DNA of 64,000 bases from CAYUYV01 sp964561475 (GCA_964561475.1 CAZLPU010000005.1:1-64000); one strand, 5' to 3'; shown: positions 16,233-26,466, numbered from the stretch's first letter. Notes: generated by a model not told the origin, from the sequence alone. Program-made: numbers and translations.

Positions 16233-17900
16233 ATGACGGCATTTTGGACCAAACTCCCCAAATGGACGGGGCGGGGAGCGGCAGCCTTGCTGCTCGCCGG
16301 CACATTGAGTGCGTGTGGTGACAACACGGATACGGGCGAAACCCAGCAGACCGGGGCCGATGCGGCGCCCCAGGAAGTGGTGCTGCACCGGGGCAATTCC
16401 GGCGAGCCCTCCTCCCTCGATCCCCACCGGATCGCCGGAACCTGGGAAAGCAGCATCGCCCGGGACCTCTATCTGGGGCTGATGACCGACGCCGCCGACG
16501 CAACGCCCATTTACGGCGCCGCGGAAAGCCACACGGTGAGCGAAGACGGCCTGACCTACACATTCACCATGCGCGACGGCCACACCTGGTCCGACGGCAC
16601 GCCGGTGACCGCCCAGGACTTCGTCTATTCCTGGCGCCGGATCCTGAACCCGGAGACCGCGGCGGAATACGCCTCTCTTATGTACGTGCTCAAGAATGGT
16701 CTAGGCATCAACACCCAGGGCGAGCCCTTGGACACCCTCGGCGCCCGGGCCATCGACGATCGCACCCTTGAGGTGACCCTCGAATATCCGGCCCCCTATT
16801 TCCTCCAGCTTCTGACCCACCAGGCCGCCTATCCGGTGCCCCCCCATGTGGTGGAAGCGGAAGGCGACGGCTGGATCACCTCGGAAGCGGCGACCACCAA
16901 CGGGGCTTATGTCATCGATGAATGGCGTCCGAACGATTTTGTCCGCCTGAAGAAGAACGAGCGCTTCTATGATGCCGAAAACGTCGCCATCGACACGGTG
17001 ATTTTCTATCCCACCGATGACCGCCCCGCCGCCGTGCGCCGGTTCCGGGCGGGCGAGCTGGACATGAACGACGACTTCCCCTCCCAGAACTATGAGCGGC
17101 TGAAGGAACTGCTGCCGGGCGAGGTGCTGGTCACCGAGTTCATGCTGTCCAACTGTTACTTCATCAATGTGGAGCAGGAGCCCTTCAACAATCCGGACAT
17201 CCGCCTGGCCATGGGCATGGCCATCGACCGGAACGTGCTCACCGACGACATCCTGCGCACGGGCCAGACCCCGTCCTATGCCTTCGTGCCCCCCAGCATC
17301 ATGAACTACCCCCACACGGCCCAGGCCCCGTTCAAGGACCAGCCCATGGAGGAGCGGATCGCCCAGGCCCGCGCCATGATGGAAGAAGCGGGCTTCAGCG
17401 AAGAAACCCCCCTGCGCTTCACCCTGCGCTACCGTGAAGGGGTGGACAATCGCCGGGTGGCCATCGCCATCGCCGGGATGTGGCGCCAGATCCACATCAA
17501 TGCGGAGCTGCTGAACACCGAGGCCAAGACTCACTACAATGACCTGCGTTCAGGCAATTATGTCGTGGCCGACGGCGGCTGGGTCGCCGACTACAATGAC
17601 GCGACCAACTACCTGTTTCTGCTGGAAACCGACACGGGCTTCCTGAACTACGCCAACTACTCCAATCCGGACTTTGACCGGATGATGAAGGAGGCCCGGA
17701 ACATGGTGGATGTCGAGGCCCGCGGCGCCCTCCTCGCCGAGGCCGAGCAGCTCATGCTCAATGAGATGCCCGTGATCCCCACCCTGATCGGCACCCGCCG
17801 CCACCTGGTGGGCGCCCATGTGAAAGGTTTCGTCGACAATCCCGAGGACAAGCATCCGACCCGGTTCCTGTCCATCGACGAAAGCGCCCGGCGCCGCTGA
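16233..17900 (+). CDS. oppA: Oligopeptide-binding lipoprotein OppA
   Basis: The periplasmic substrate-binding protein (SBP family 5) of the peptide importer, 555 residues. It has a lipoprotein signal with lipobox LSAC and lipidated Cys28. The mature protein shows the family landmarks: LHRGNSGEPSSLDPHRIAGT at the start, SEDGLTYTFTMRDGHTWSDG near residue 95, RRILNPETAAEYASLMY and AMGMAIDRNVL, typical of the OppA/MppA branch. The ATG at 16233 has AGGAAAGGA upstream; longer starts would not give a signal peptide at the N-terminus. It is separately transcribed from oppBC and ends at a hairpin (17924-17953). Confidence 0.95.
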   Translation: MTAFWTKLPKWTGRGAAALLLAGTLSACGDNTDTGETQQTGADAAPQEVVLHRGNSGEPSSLDPHRIAGTWESSIARDLYLGLMTDAADATPIYGAAESHTVSEDGLTYTFTMRDGHTWSDGTPVTAQDFVYSWRRILNPETAAEYASLMYVLKNGLGINTQGEPLDTLGARAIDDRTLEVTLEYPAPYFLQLLTHQAAYPVPPHVVEAEGDGWITSEAATTNGAYVIDEWRPNDFVRLKKNERFYDAENVAIDTVIFYPTDDRPAAVRRFRAGELDMNDDFPSQNYERLKELLPGEVLVTEFMLSNCYFINVEQEPFNNPDIRLAMGMAIDRNVLTDDILRTGQTPSYAFVPPSIMNYPHTAQAPFKDQPMEERIAQARAMMEEAGFSEETPLRFTLRYREGVDNRRVAIAIAGMWRQIHINAELLNTEAKTHYNDLRSGNYVVADGGWVADYNDATNYLFLLETDTGFLNYANYSNPDFDRMMKEARNMVDVEARGALLAEAEQLMLNEMPVIPTLIGTRRHLVGAHVKGFVDNPEDKHPTRFLSIDESARRR

Positions 17901-17923
17901 GGCAAGCTGACGCGAATGGCAAT

Positions 17924-17953
17924 CCCCTGCGTCCCCTTACCCGGGACGCAGGG
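17924..17953 (+). terminator. Hairpin after oppA
   Basis: CCCTGCGTCCC pairs with GGGACGCAGGG around a short loop. The following tract TCACTTTTG is a weak T-run, so this may be a modest intrinsic terminator or an mRNA-stabilising stem. Confidence 0.65.
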
Positions 17954-18374
17954 TCACTTTTGAAGATTTGCAACTGAACTTGATTTGCGCCTTGATGAAT
18001 TGGTCTATGAATTACAGTGCGGCGTTTCGAATATGTCTCAAGATTACGCTGCACGCTCTTTTTGATAACCGGAATACCGGGACAGTCTTCAATCATGATG
18101 CGGCTGACGGCCATACTGCCGAACACGTAGGCATGTCCTGAACCCGCGATCAGGGCGCCACTGGGATTGCGGACAACCCCATGCTTTCATCCGGTCTTCG
18201 ATTGCCGGGCCATGACAGGCTTTTGCCGCGCCGGACCGCCGATTTCACATCTCAAAAGGGATAATTTCCCCTCGGAACACGCCAATGCTGAAAAAGCTGT
18301 GACGGTTTTGTGTGTCCCAAACGTCACGAGGTCCGAGCGTGGCGAAAGTGTGTCGAAAGAAGGTTAAAACAAAA

Positions 18375-18403
18375 TTGACGTTATGGCGGAGCGGCCCTAC
18401 CCT
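18375..18403 (+). promoter_or_regulatory. Sigma-70-like promoter of the TonB receptor gene
   Basis: TTGACG and TACCCT are separated by exactly 17 bases, in the sequence just before a 200-base leader. It is the best promoter match in this intergenic stretch. Confidence 0.5.
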
Positions 18404-18618
18404 GTCTTTCGAGGGTATGGAGGGGTGCGATCGAGATGTGAGTGCTCCGGACCGGCAGGGATGAGCGATAGGTGCCGGTCGAGAAGGGTTTCGTTCCCTC
18501 CTTAAGAACAGCTGCAACCGCTTTAAACGTCCGATCCTGGCACCTGCCGGAGACCGGAACCATCAGAACGAATGGCGGGTGCACCCGAGTGTGGATGCTA
18601 GAAATGGGGTTGGACACT

Positions 18619-21600
18619 ATGATGGACTCACTGCTCAAGGAGCGGCTCCTTGGCTCGACCATGGTAGCGGGCGTTGCGGCTGCTGCCATGATTGTCACCT
18701 TGCCTCTCTCGGCCCTGGCCCAGGATGCCGATGACGAGCCTACCGTTGTCGCCGAGGAAGACGAAGCGGCGATGGATGATGAAGCGGACGAGCGGATGAC
18801 CGTCGTCGGCTCCCGCCTGCGTCGGAGCACGGCCACCAGCATCAAGCCGATCCAGATCATCTCTGGTGAAATTTCCCGGGACCTGGGTCTCGTGGATGCC
18901 GGTGCAGCCCTTCAGGACTCCACTGCTGCTTCCGGTCAGCAGATCGATGAAACCTTCACCGGCTTCGTGCTGGATAACGGTCCGGGTGCCGCACAGGTGT
19001 CCCTGCGCTCCCTCGGCGCCGACCGGACCCTGGTGCTGCTGAACGGCCGCCGCCTGGCTCCGTCCGGTGTGGAAGGCGCTCCGGTGAGCCCGGACATCAA
19101 CCTGATCCCCGGCCTGTTGACTGACCGGATCGAACTCCTCCTCGACGGCGCGTCCTCCGTTTACGGTTCCGACGCCATCGCCGGTGTGGTGGACGTGCGC
19201 CTGCGCCGGGACTTTGACGGCCTGGAACTCGAAGGCTTCCGTACCTTCACCGAGGCCGGCGGCGGTGAAGAGACCACCGTGGCTGCATCCTGGGGCTTCA
19301 ACACCGACCGGGGCTTTGCCGGTTTCGGCGTGGAATACTCCCGGATTTCCGAGATCAAGCGGAACCAGCGGGATTTTGCTGAATGTGTGCGCGACATCGA
19401 AATCACCGAAGACGGTGAGCGCCGCACCCGGAGCAAGACCGACGCCTTCGACTTCGGCATGGTCGAAACCGATTGTGCGCGGACCAACCTGTCCAGCCGT
19501 TACTTCATCACCGGCGTGCCTTACGGCGTGATTTATCCGGTGAGCGGAGCCGGCAACTCCGGCATTCCCGGTTTCTCCGAAACCAACCAGTTCGGTATCG
19601 GTGTTGACGCTGACGGCGACGGCATCACCGACATCAACTTCTCGGACTACAGCCAGAACGTTCAGCAGTCCTACATCGACACCCAGGACATTCTGGCCCG
19701 CACGAGCCAGCTCGTCGCACTCAGCTACGGTGAGTACAATATCGGTGGTGTGAACAACATCACGGCCTTCTACGAAGCCATGTACTCCCGCCGGAGCACT
19801 CTGATCGAAGGCGACACGCTCTTCGCCAGTGTGGACGTGGCTGCCACCAACCCGTTCAACCCTTGTAATCCAGACGGTGTCCGGGGCGTGGATTGCGGCG
19901 CGGCCTATGACTCCCTGCTCAACGATCCGGAATTTGCCCAGCAGGTGGCCGATACCTTCGGCCTGACCCCGGCTGAATTCCGCGACTTCGGCATTGTCGA
20001 CCTGTTCCTCGGCAATATCGGCGCCATTCCCGCCGGTGCCTTCCTCTCCTTCGACGAAGGCAGCGATGAAACAGAGGTTGAAATTGCTCAGCTGCGCCTG
20101 GTCGGTGGCCTGAAAGGCGACCTTCCCCAGCTGCAATTCGGTCCGATCAAGAACCTGAGCTGGGAAGCCTTCGCCAGCTACAGCCGGTCCGACGGTAACT
20201 CCCGCCGCTTCGGTGTTCTGGAAGACAACCTGGTTCTGTCCGCCCAGACCACCATCGAAGACCCGAACAATCCGGGTAACTTCGTCTGCGGCCTTGACGT
20301 GGACGGTGACGGGATCCCCGATCCGGATGGCGCCACCCAGCAGGGCAACAACAACGCCCCTGAATGTGTGCCCGTCGACTTCTTCAACCCGTCTCTCTAC
20401 GTGCCCGGCGCCTCCGGCAGCTTCCTCACCAAGGAAGAGCGGGATTACATTGTCGGCACCCGGACCTTCAACACCATCTACGAACAGACCATCTTCAACG
20501 CCTTCCTGACCGGTGACGTCTATGAGCTGCCCGCCGGTAATGTGGGCGCCGTGGTCGGTGTCGAATACCGGAAGGACGAACTGAACTCTCAGCCGGACAT
20601 CGTGGCCGGTCGGGGTCTGTTCGCAGGCTTCTTCTCCGATGCTGGCGGTGTCGGCTCCAAGGAGATTTTCGAAGCCTTTGGTGAGGTGGAAATTCCCATT
20701 CTCGCCAACCTGCCCTTCGCGGAAGAGTGGACGGTGAATGCCTCCGCACGTTGGACGGAAGAAGAGTTCTACGGCTCCGCCTGGACCTACAGCGTGTCCT
20801 CGGGCTACCGCCCGGTTGACTGGCTGCTGCTGCGCGGCAGCTACGGCACCTCCTTCCGTGCACCGAACCTGCGGGAGAACTTCCTGCGCGGCGCGACGGG
20901 CTTCCTTGCCTTCGAAGATCCCTGCGTGGTCCCGCCGGATGCCTATGACACTCTGAACCAGGCTTATCTGCCCCAGTTCGACGACCGGGATCCGATCGTG
21001 CTCGAGAACTGCCAGCTGGACGGTCTCGACCCGACATCCCTGGGCACCCAGGACAACCCGGGGCAGCAGCCTGATCCGACCACCTCTGTGGAACTGAGCC
21101 GGGGCGGCTCCCTGGATCTGGAAGCAGAAGAATCCCGGTCCTTCACGGCTGGTTTCGCTTTCGAGCAGCCCTGGACCGACTTCTTCGACCTGACCGTTTC
21201 CGTGTCCTACTACAACATCGAGATTGAGAACTCGATCGCGGAACCCAACGGCCAGTTCGTCATCAATGACTGCTACGCGCTCAACCCGAACCTGTCTTCC
21301 GCCTTCTGTTCGCGGATCAATCGCGGTAGCGACGGTCGCATCAACCTGATGGATCTGAGCTTCCAGAACATCAACAGCGACAACGCCTCCGGTGTCGATA
21401 TCGACGTCGTGATGATCAAGGAGTTCCGGCTGTTCGACCGGGTGTTCGATGTGACCCTGGATCTGGAAACCGCCTACACCGCACAGCGTGAGATCGGCAT
21501 CATCGGTTCCGACGGGACCGAGCAGATCGACGACAATGTGGGTGAATTCGGACTTCCGGAGTGGCAAGGCCGCTACAGCATGTTCATCGATTACGATGAC

Positions 21601-21945
21601 TTCCGCTTCACCTGGTCCACCCGCTGGCTCGGCGCCGTCTCCCAGGACAACGAATTCGTCGATGATTTCGATGACACCAGCGGCATTGGTGACACCTGTC
21701 TGCCCGGTGAGTGTCTGGCTCGTGACGTTGGCTTCGCGGACAGCTACTTCCGTCACGACCTGTCCTTCCGGTACTCCAGCGACACCTGGGTGTTCCGCTT
21801 CGGTGTGAACAACGTCTTCGACGTGCCTCCGCCGCTGGTGGATACGGACGAGATCCAGGGTATCCCGGGGACCAACGTGCCCCTGGGCGCCGGTTACGAC
21901 ATCATCGGCCGCCGGTACTTCCTGAACGTCAGCAAGACGTTCTGA
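18619..21945 (+). CDS. Large TonB-dependent outer-membrane receptor
   Basis: A ligand-gated outer-membrane beta-barrel of about 1108 residues that imports a substrate with TonB energy. It has a signal peptide (hydrophobic stretch GVAAAAMIVTLPLSALAQ), an acidic N-terminus, the TonB-box-like MTVVGSRL, then the plug domain with RTLVLLNGRRLAPSG and SSVYGSDAIAGVVD, and a barrel ending in aromatic GRRYFLNVSKTF. Two DxDxDGxxD loops (DADGDGITD near residue 331, DVDGDGIPD near 560) resemble calcium-binding repeats. The start is uncertain: ATGs at 18604, 18619 and 18622 are all in frame and give similar signal peptides. An S9 peptidase gene follows behind a terminator, which suggests peptide uptake, though glycan or siderophore ligands are not excluded. 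Confidence 0.93.
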   Translation: MMDSLLKERLLGSTMVAGVAAAAMIVTLPLSALAQDADDEPTVVAEEDEAAMDDEADERMTVVGSRLRRSTATSIKPIQIISGEISRDLGLVDAGAALQDSTAASGQQIDETFTGFVLDNGPGAAQVSLRSLGADRTLVLLNGRRLAPSGVEGAPVSPDINLIPGLLTDRIELLLDGASSVYGSDAIAGVVDVRLRRDFDGLELEGFRTFTEAGGGEETTVAASWGFNTDRGFAGFGVEYSRISEIKRNQRDFAECVRDIEITEDGERRTRSKTDAFDFGMVETDCARTNLSSRYFITGVPYGVIYPVSGAGNSGIPGFSETNQFGIGVDADGDGITDINFSDYSQNVQQSYIDTQDILARTSQLVALSYGEYNIGGVNNITAFYEAMYSRRSTLIEGDTLFASVDVAATNPFNPCNPDGVRGVDCGAAYDSLLNDPEFAQQVADTFGLTPAEFRDFGIVDLFLGNIGAIPAGAFLSFDEGSDETEVEIAQLRLVGGLKGDLPQLQFGPIKNLSWEAFASYSRSDGNSRRFGVLEDNLVLSAQTTIEDPNNPGNFVCGLDVDGDGIPDPDGATQQGNNNAPECVPVDFFNPSLYVPGASGSFLTKEERDYIVGTRTFNTIYEQTIFNAFLTGDVYELPAGNVGAVVGVEYRKDELNSQPDIVAGRGLFAGFFSDAGGVGSKEIFEAFGEVEIPILANLPFAEEWTVNASARWTEEEFYGSAWTYSVSSGYRPVDWLLLRGSYGTSFRAPNLRENFLRGATGFLAFEDPCVVPPDAYDTLNQAYLPQFDDRDPIVLENCQLDGLDPTSLGTQDNPGQQPDPTTSVELSRGGSLDLEAEESRSFTAGFAFEQPWTDFFDLTVSVSYYNIEIENSIAEPNGQFVINDCYALNPNLSSAFCSRINRGSDGRINLMDLSFQNINSDNASGVDIDVVMIKEFRLFDRVFDVTLDLETAYTAQREIGIIGSDGTEQIDDNVGEFGLPEWQGRYSMFIDYDDFRFTWSTRWLGAVSQDNEFVDDFDDTSGIGDTCLPGECLARDVGFADSYFRHDLSFRYSSDTWVFRFGVNNVFDVPPPLVDTDEIQGIPGTNVPLGAGYDIIGRRYFLNVSKTF

Positions 21946-21975
21946 TCCGGACGGATCGCTCCAACGCACTTCACG

Positions 21976-22012
21976 ATCAGCCCGGCACACCAGTGCCGGG
22001 CTGATTTTTTTT
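21976..22012 (+). terminator. Rho-independent terminator of the TonB receptor gene
   Basis: The perfect stem ATCAGCCCGGCAC / GTGCCGGGCTGAT is followed by eight T residues. Confidence 0.95.
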
Positions 22013-22246
22013 GTCGGCCCCCTGCCCTGTGGGGCATACTACGAAAGGTCTGGCCTGAGGCTGGGGATCGCGCCGTCAATGAATGCGGTCGATCAGGCAA
22101 GGGCGGCATGGCGCTGGCGGACCATACTCTGCCCATGGCTTCAGCCTTGAGACAGGAGACCTGTCCCGCTGACCGCCCCGGCCTCCTCGCACCTGCCCCC
22201 ACCTCCAGACCGGACCCGATTGTGCTGAAAGAGGAAGGATGTCCCT

Positions 22247-24280
22247 ATGCTGAGAGTATTCGCCCTTCCCCTTGCGCTTCTTCTGTCCCAGTCGGCCGTT
22301 CATGCGGCCCTGGCGGAGGAACAGCAGGTGGACCTCGTTCCCATGAGCGGGGCGATTGAAGACTTTGAAACCAGCGAAGGCGCCCAGAGTGGTGGCCCGA
22401 TTCCCCTGGAACACTTCGCTGTCCGGGAAGCGGTCACCCAGGTGGAGGTCTCCCCCAACGGCCGGTACCTCGCGCTGATGAAGATCGCATCCCGGGAAGG
22501 CAATCCGGTCATCGAGATTTATGAGACCGCCGACCTGAACAAGGAGCCCCGCCGCCTCGCCGCGGACCCGATGGAATTCATCTCCCTGACCTGGGTCAGC
22601 GACGACAACCTGTTCATCAATGCCCGTCAGAAAGTCCGTAACCGGATCGAAGGCTTCAACCGGGGCATCTACGAATTCGTGTCCGTCAATTACACGATCA
22701 GCGAACGGGATTTCGAGGAACTGGATGAAAACACCGCCCTGGTGAACATCCTTCCCAAGGACCCGGATCACATCCTGATTTCCCAGTCCACCACCGATCT
22801 GAGCCTTCTCGGGGATGACCCCTTCGCGGCTTTCCGCCCCCGGGCCTACTACAAGCTCAACCTGAAGACCCAGAGCAAGGAACTGGTCCTCAAGGGCAAC
22901 AACCGCGTGGCCACGGCGATCTTCGATCCCATGGGCAATCCCCGGTTCGCCCAGGGCTATGACGCCTCCACCCGCGAGTTTGTCTATTATGGCCGCTCAC
23001 CCGGGGAAACAACCTGGCGGGAAGTTCTGCGTACGGATTCTTACGATACGTCCACCGCTTTCTTCTTCCAGGTTCAGGCCTTCGATCCGGCTGAACCCGA
23101 CATCGCCTATGCCCTGGCCACCAATGGCCACGACAAGGTGGGCCTCTGGGAACTCAACCTGGAAACAGGAGAGTTTGGCGAAGTGCTCTACCGCCGCGGC
23201 GATGCGGACGTGATCAGCATTGTTCCCCATTCGGATGTCTTCCAACGGCCCGGCGAACCGGCTGGCCTGGTGCACTACGGCGACGGTGTCCAGTTCGTCT
23301 GGTTCGATCCGGAGGAGGAAGCCCTTTATGAGGGATTGAAAGCTGCCATTCCCAACGCCTTCCGTCCCCAGGTGACCACCCGGTCCCGGGACAGCCGTGT
23401 CATGACGGTCTTCAATCAGGGCCCGAAGGACGCAGGCTCTTATTATCTGCTCAAGGATGGTCAGCTGCGGTACATCGGCGGCCACTATCCCCACATCAAG
23501 CCCGAATCCCTGAGCGACGTCCGGTTCATCCGCTACAAGGCCCGGGATGGGCTGGAGATCCCGGGCTATCTGACCATCCCGAACGCGGGCGAGGCCCCCT
23601 ACCCCCTCGTGGTGGTGCCCCATGGCGGACCTTACGTCTCCGAGGCCATCGTCTATGACGAATGGTCCCAGATGCTGGCCAACAACGGCTATATGGTGCT
23701 CCAGCCCCAGTACCGGGGATCCCTGGGCTACGGCGTCAATCACCTGATGTCTTCCGTGAGCCAGCACGGGCTTGCCATGCAGGACGACAAGGACGACGGT
23801 GCGATGTATCTGGTCGAGCAGGGTCTTGCCGACCCGGATCGGATCGCCATGTTCGGGTGGAGCTACGGCGGCTATGCGGCCGCGGTGGCCGCGTCCCGGA
23901 CGCCCCAGGTCTACCAGTGCGTGATCGCGGGCGCGCCGGTGACCGACGGCACCTTCCAGCTCAACTACTACCGGGACACACTTCTTCCGGCAACGGAGCA
24001 ATGGGAACTCCAGCGCCGTCAGGGCGTCAATCCCATGGACGAAGTGGCCAAGATCAATGTTCCCGTCCTGCTCATCCACGGCCGCCAGGACCAGCGGGTG
24101 CCCTATCCCCATGCCACCCGTTGGGCAAATGCCATGGAATCCGCCGGCAAGGAGCACAAATTCGTCACCCTGGAGGGGGCAGACCACTTCTCCAACACCC
24201 TCTTCTACAACCACCAGCTGACCCTCTACCGGGCACTGACGACTTTCCTGAAGAACGACTGCGGCCCCGGCGGTCTTTGA
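22247..24280 (+). CDS. Exported S9-family prolyl oligopeptidase/dipeptidyl peptidase
   Basis: A 677-residue serine peptidase with a signal peptide (MLRVFALPLALLLSQSAVHA), hence periplasmic or secreted. The N-terminal two thirds form the beta-propeller that filters peptides; the C-terminal alpha/beta hydrolase domain carries the catalytic triad Ser539 in GWSYGGY, Asp615 in HGRQDQRVP and His647 in GADHFSN, plus the oxyanion block HGGPYVS. Such enzymes trim short, often proline-containing peptides. The position right after the TonB receptor and near the Opp importer fits a peptide-utilisation pathway. The ATG follows GAGGAAGGATG. It is closed by the terminator at 24316-24350. Confidence 0.95.
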   Translation: MLRVFALPLALLLSQSAVHAALAEEQQVDLVPMSGAIEDFETSEGAQSGGPIPLEHFAVREAVTQVEVSPNGRYLALMKIASREGNPVIEIYETADLNKEPRRLAADPMEFISLTWVSDDNLFINARQKVRNRIEGFNRGIYEFVSVNYTISERDFEELDENTALVNILPKDPDHILISQSTTDLSLLGDDPFAAFRPRAYYKLNLKTQSKELVLKGNNRVATAIFDPMGNPRFAQGYDASTREFVYYGRSPGETTWREVLRTDSYDTSTAFFFQVQAFDPAEPDIAYALATNGHDKVGLWELNLETGEFGEVLYRRGDADVISIVPHSDVFQRPGEPAGLVHYGDGVQFVWFDPEEEALYEGLKAAIPNAFRPQVTTRSRDSRVMTVFNQGPKDAGSYYLLKDGQLRYIGGHYPHIKPESLSDVRFIRYKARDGLEIPGYLTIPNAGEAPYPLVVVPHGGPYVSEAIVYDEWSQMLANNGYMVLQPQYRGSLGYGVNHLMSSVSQHGLAMQDDKDDGAMYLVEQGLADPDRIAMFGWSYGGYAAAVAASRTPQVYQCVIAGAPVTDGTFQLNYYRDTLLPATEQWELQRRQGVNPMDEVAKINVPVLLIHGRQDQRVPYPHATRWANAMESAGKEHKFVTLEGADHFSNTLFYNHQLTLYRALTTFLKNDCGPGGL

Positions 24281-24315
24281 GATCCTCGAAAGAGGTCACT
24301 TTGGTGATCTGACCA

Positions 24316-24350
24316 ACAGGCCGGCACACCCGTTGCCGGCCTGTTTTTTT
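24316..24350 (+). terminator. Rho-independent terminator of the S9 peptidase gene
   Basis: ACAGGCCGGCA pairs with TGCCGGCCTGT, followed by seven T residues on the plus strand. Confidence 0.94.
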
Positions 24351-24390
24351 GTGGGTTGCTCTGAAATGCCCAATCCCGTCGTGGATCAAG

Positions 24391-24422
24391 AAAAAAGCCC
24401 CCGGCCCTGGGCCGGAGGCTTT
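24391..24422 (-). terminator. Rho-independent terminator of sppA
   Basis: On the minus strand AGCCTCCGGCCC pairs with GGGCCGGGGGCT (one mismatch) and is followed by TTTTTT. It lies 26 bases beyond the sppA stop. Confidence 0.9.
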
Positions 24423-24448
24423 ATCGGTCATGGCGATGCGGGGGACGC

Positions 24449-26248
24449 TCAGCGTACGGGCTGTGTCTCCTCATAGGCAGCCGGTCCCTGGTCCACCGGC
24501 GCATCCAGCTTGTGCAGGATGCGGGACACATCCGGATGATCCAGCAGTGCCTCGATTTTCTGCCCGGCCCGGATCGATGCGCCGGACGAACTCATCATGG
24601 CATCAAACAGCTCGAAAAAGGACGGCGGCGCCGGGTAGAGCTTGACGCGTAAATCCGCACCCTCTTCAAGGCCGAGTTTCTCCCGGACAACGTCCATCGC
24701 ATGGCGGTAGCCGCCGGTGCTGTCGATCAGACCGCGCTCCAGGGCATCGGCACCGGACCAGATCCGCCCCTGGGCAAAGGCTTCCAGAGCGTCCGGATCC
24801 ACGGTCTCACCGGTCGCGGCAGAGCGTCCGGCGGCGGCCTTGTCGACAAACTCCGTATAGATCGCATTCAGGGACCGATCCAGCCGCTGCCATTCGTCCT
24901 CGGAAAACCCGCGTTGGCTGGAAAAGAACAACGCACCGTCATTGGTGGGGATTTCCCCGAGATTGGCGCCGATCTTGTCGAAGAGACCCGCAGTGATGAA
25001 CTTGCCGGTGATCACGCCGATCGAACCGGTGATGGTCGCCGGATGGGCTGCGATGTGATCGGAGGACATGGAAATCCAGTACCCGCCCGACGCGGCGACA
25101 CTGGACATGGACACCACCACCGGCTTGCCGGCCTCCCGGGCCTGGGCCACGGCGTAGCGCACCTGTTCGGAGGCCACTGCGGAGCCGCCGGGGCTGTCCA
25201 CACGCAGCAGGATGGCCTTGACCTCAGCATTGGCCGCCGCGTCCGTAATGGCCTTGGCCAGGGAGTCGCCGCCGATCACATCACTGCCGCCGAAGGGGGA
25301 ACTGTTGGACGACCGGCCTTCATTGATCGGCCCCACCGCATGGACAAGGGCCACCATGGTGCCGGACTTTTTCGGGCGCCGAGGCTCTTCCGCGTAAGTG
25401 TCGACACTGAGCATGGCCGCACCGGCCCCCGCCTCGGCGAGCAAGGCGGCCCGGACATTCTGGTGATAGTCGAACCGGTCCACAAGACCGGCGTCCAGGG
25501 CGTTCCGCGCCAGGATGGGCACGTCGTTGAAGACCCGCTGAAGGGATTGGACGGTGACGGACTTTCCTGCAGCGGAGCGGGCTGCTGCAATGTCCTCCAG
25601 CACGCCTCCATGGATCGAGGTGATCAGGGCGGTGCGGGCCTCGCGCTGTTCATCGGTATAGTCATCATTGAGGAACGTGTTGGCCGCATTCTTATAGTCC
25701 TTGTAGCGGCCGAATTGGGCTTCGACGCCAATCTCGTCCAGCAGTTCGCGCATGAACAGGCTGGAGGTCACCATGCCGGAGCTGAACAGCTGACCGCTCT
25801 CCTGCATCACCACCTCATCGGCGGCGGAGGCCACATAGACCGGGCCCAGCCCCGCCGTGAAGGAAGACTGCACATGGGCCACGACTTTCTTGCCTGTGGC
25901 TCGGAACCGGTCGATGGCTTCCCGCAATTCCTGGGCTTGTGCGACGGGCAGACCAATGCCGCCCACGCGCAGATAGAGCGATTTAACCCTTGGGTCCTGC
26001 TCGGCAATCTCCAGGGTACGGACGACCCCCAGCAGGGAGTCGCCATCGATGCCTTGCTGATTGCTGTCGAAGGACACCCCATCGCGTTCCGGCAGACCTG
26101 AGCGCAGGTCAAGGGTCAGAACCACTGACGGCGCCAGCGGCTTCACATTCGCCGCAATAATCCCGATTACGATCAGCGGTACAATGATGAATAGAATGAT
26201 CAGGCCGCCAAGGATGCTTGCCAGGAGCTGTGAGAGAAATTTCAGCAT
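24449..26248 (-). CDS. sppA: Signal peptide peptidase SppA, 67 kDa type
   Basis: A 599-residue inner-membrane serine protease that degrades cleaved signal peptides. An N-terminal anchor (about residues 8-33) is followed by two tandem ClpP-like halves, as in E. coli 67-kDa SppA. The Ser/Lys dyad is visible, contributed by the two halves: Lys186 in DYKNAANTF and Ser387 in VAASGGYWISM. The second half also has LLRVDSPGGSAVASE and GSIGVITGKFI. AAGGGGAA precedes the ATG. It is monocistronic with its own terminator and converges on the S9 peptidase gene. Confidence 0.95.
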   Translation of the reverse strand: MLKFLSQLLASILGGLIILFIIVPLIVIGIIAANVKPLAPSVVLTLDLRSGLPERDGVSFDSNQQGIDGDSLLGVVRTLEIAEQDPRVKSLYLRVGGIGLPVAQAQELREAIDRFRATGKKVVAHVQSSFTAGLGPVYVASAADEVVMQESGQLFSSGMVTSSLFMRELLDEIGVEAQFGRYKDYKNAANTFLNDDYTDEQREARTALITSIHGGVLEDIAAARSAAGKSVTVQSLQRVFNDVPILARNALDAGLVDRFDYHQNVRAALLAEAGAGAAMLSVDTYAEEPRRPKKSGTMVALVHAVGPINEGRSSNSSPFGGSDVIGGDSLAKAITDAAANAEVKAILLRVDSPGGSAVASEQVRYAVAQAREAGKPVVVSMSSVAASGGYWISMSSDHIAAHPATITGSIGVITGKFITAGLFDKIGANLGEIPTNDGALFFSSQRGFSEDEWQRLDRSLNAIYTEFVDKAAAGRSAATGETVDPDALEAFAQGRIWSGADALERGLIDSTGGYRHAMDVVREKLGLEEGADLRVKLYPAPPSFFELFDAMMSSSGASIRAGQKIEALLDHPDVSRILHKLDAPVDQGPAAYEETQPVR

Positions 26249-26466
26249 GTATCAGTTCCCCTTGGAGAGCCGGCCCCTCGGGAGCCGGTTCATGCGCGAT
26301 CGGCTGGCGCGCGCGCCGATCACTTGTCACATTTGTGGATCACCAGACGGCAGGACCCATTCGCTACATTCTCGCCTTAATCCATGGCGACCAAGTGGCA
26401 GGATAACGGGCCAGAGCGCAGATCGTCCCCTGGTTTATGGCGGGCTCCATTCACGGAGGCTCCCAT

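Larger units (their letters stand above)
17901..18618. other. Long intergenic stretch upstream of the TonB receptor
   Basis: No convincing gene is seen. It holds a hairpin after oppA (17924-17953), a somewhat AT-richer block, and a sigma-70-like promoter at 18375-18403 that would give the receptor mRNA a leader of about 200 bases. Confidence 0.6.

Noticed and set aside
18628..21990. An open frame of 1120 codons antisense to the TonB receptor
   Set aside because: It mirrors the receptor gene. In this high-GC DNA the receptor's codon bias avoids the triplets that would give antisense stops. No ribosome-binding site or known domain is seen.
22247..24280. Acyl-aminoacyl peptidase or esterase as an alternative name for the S9 enzyme
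   Set aside because: The propeller-plus-hydrolase layout and the triad fit S9 generally. A narrower name is not supported by sequence alone.
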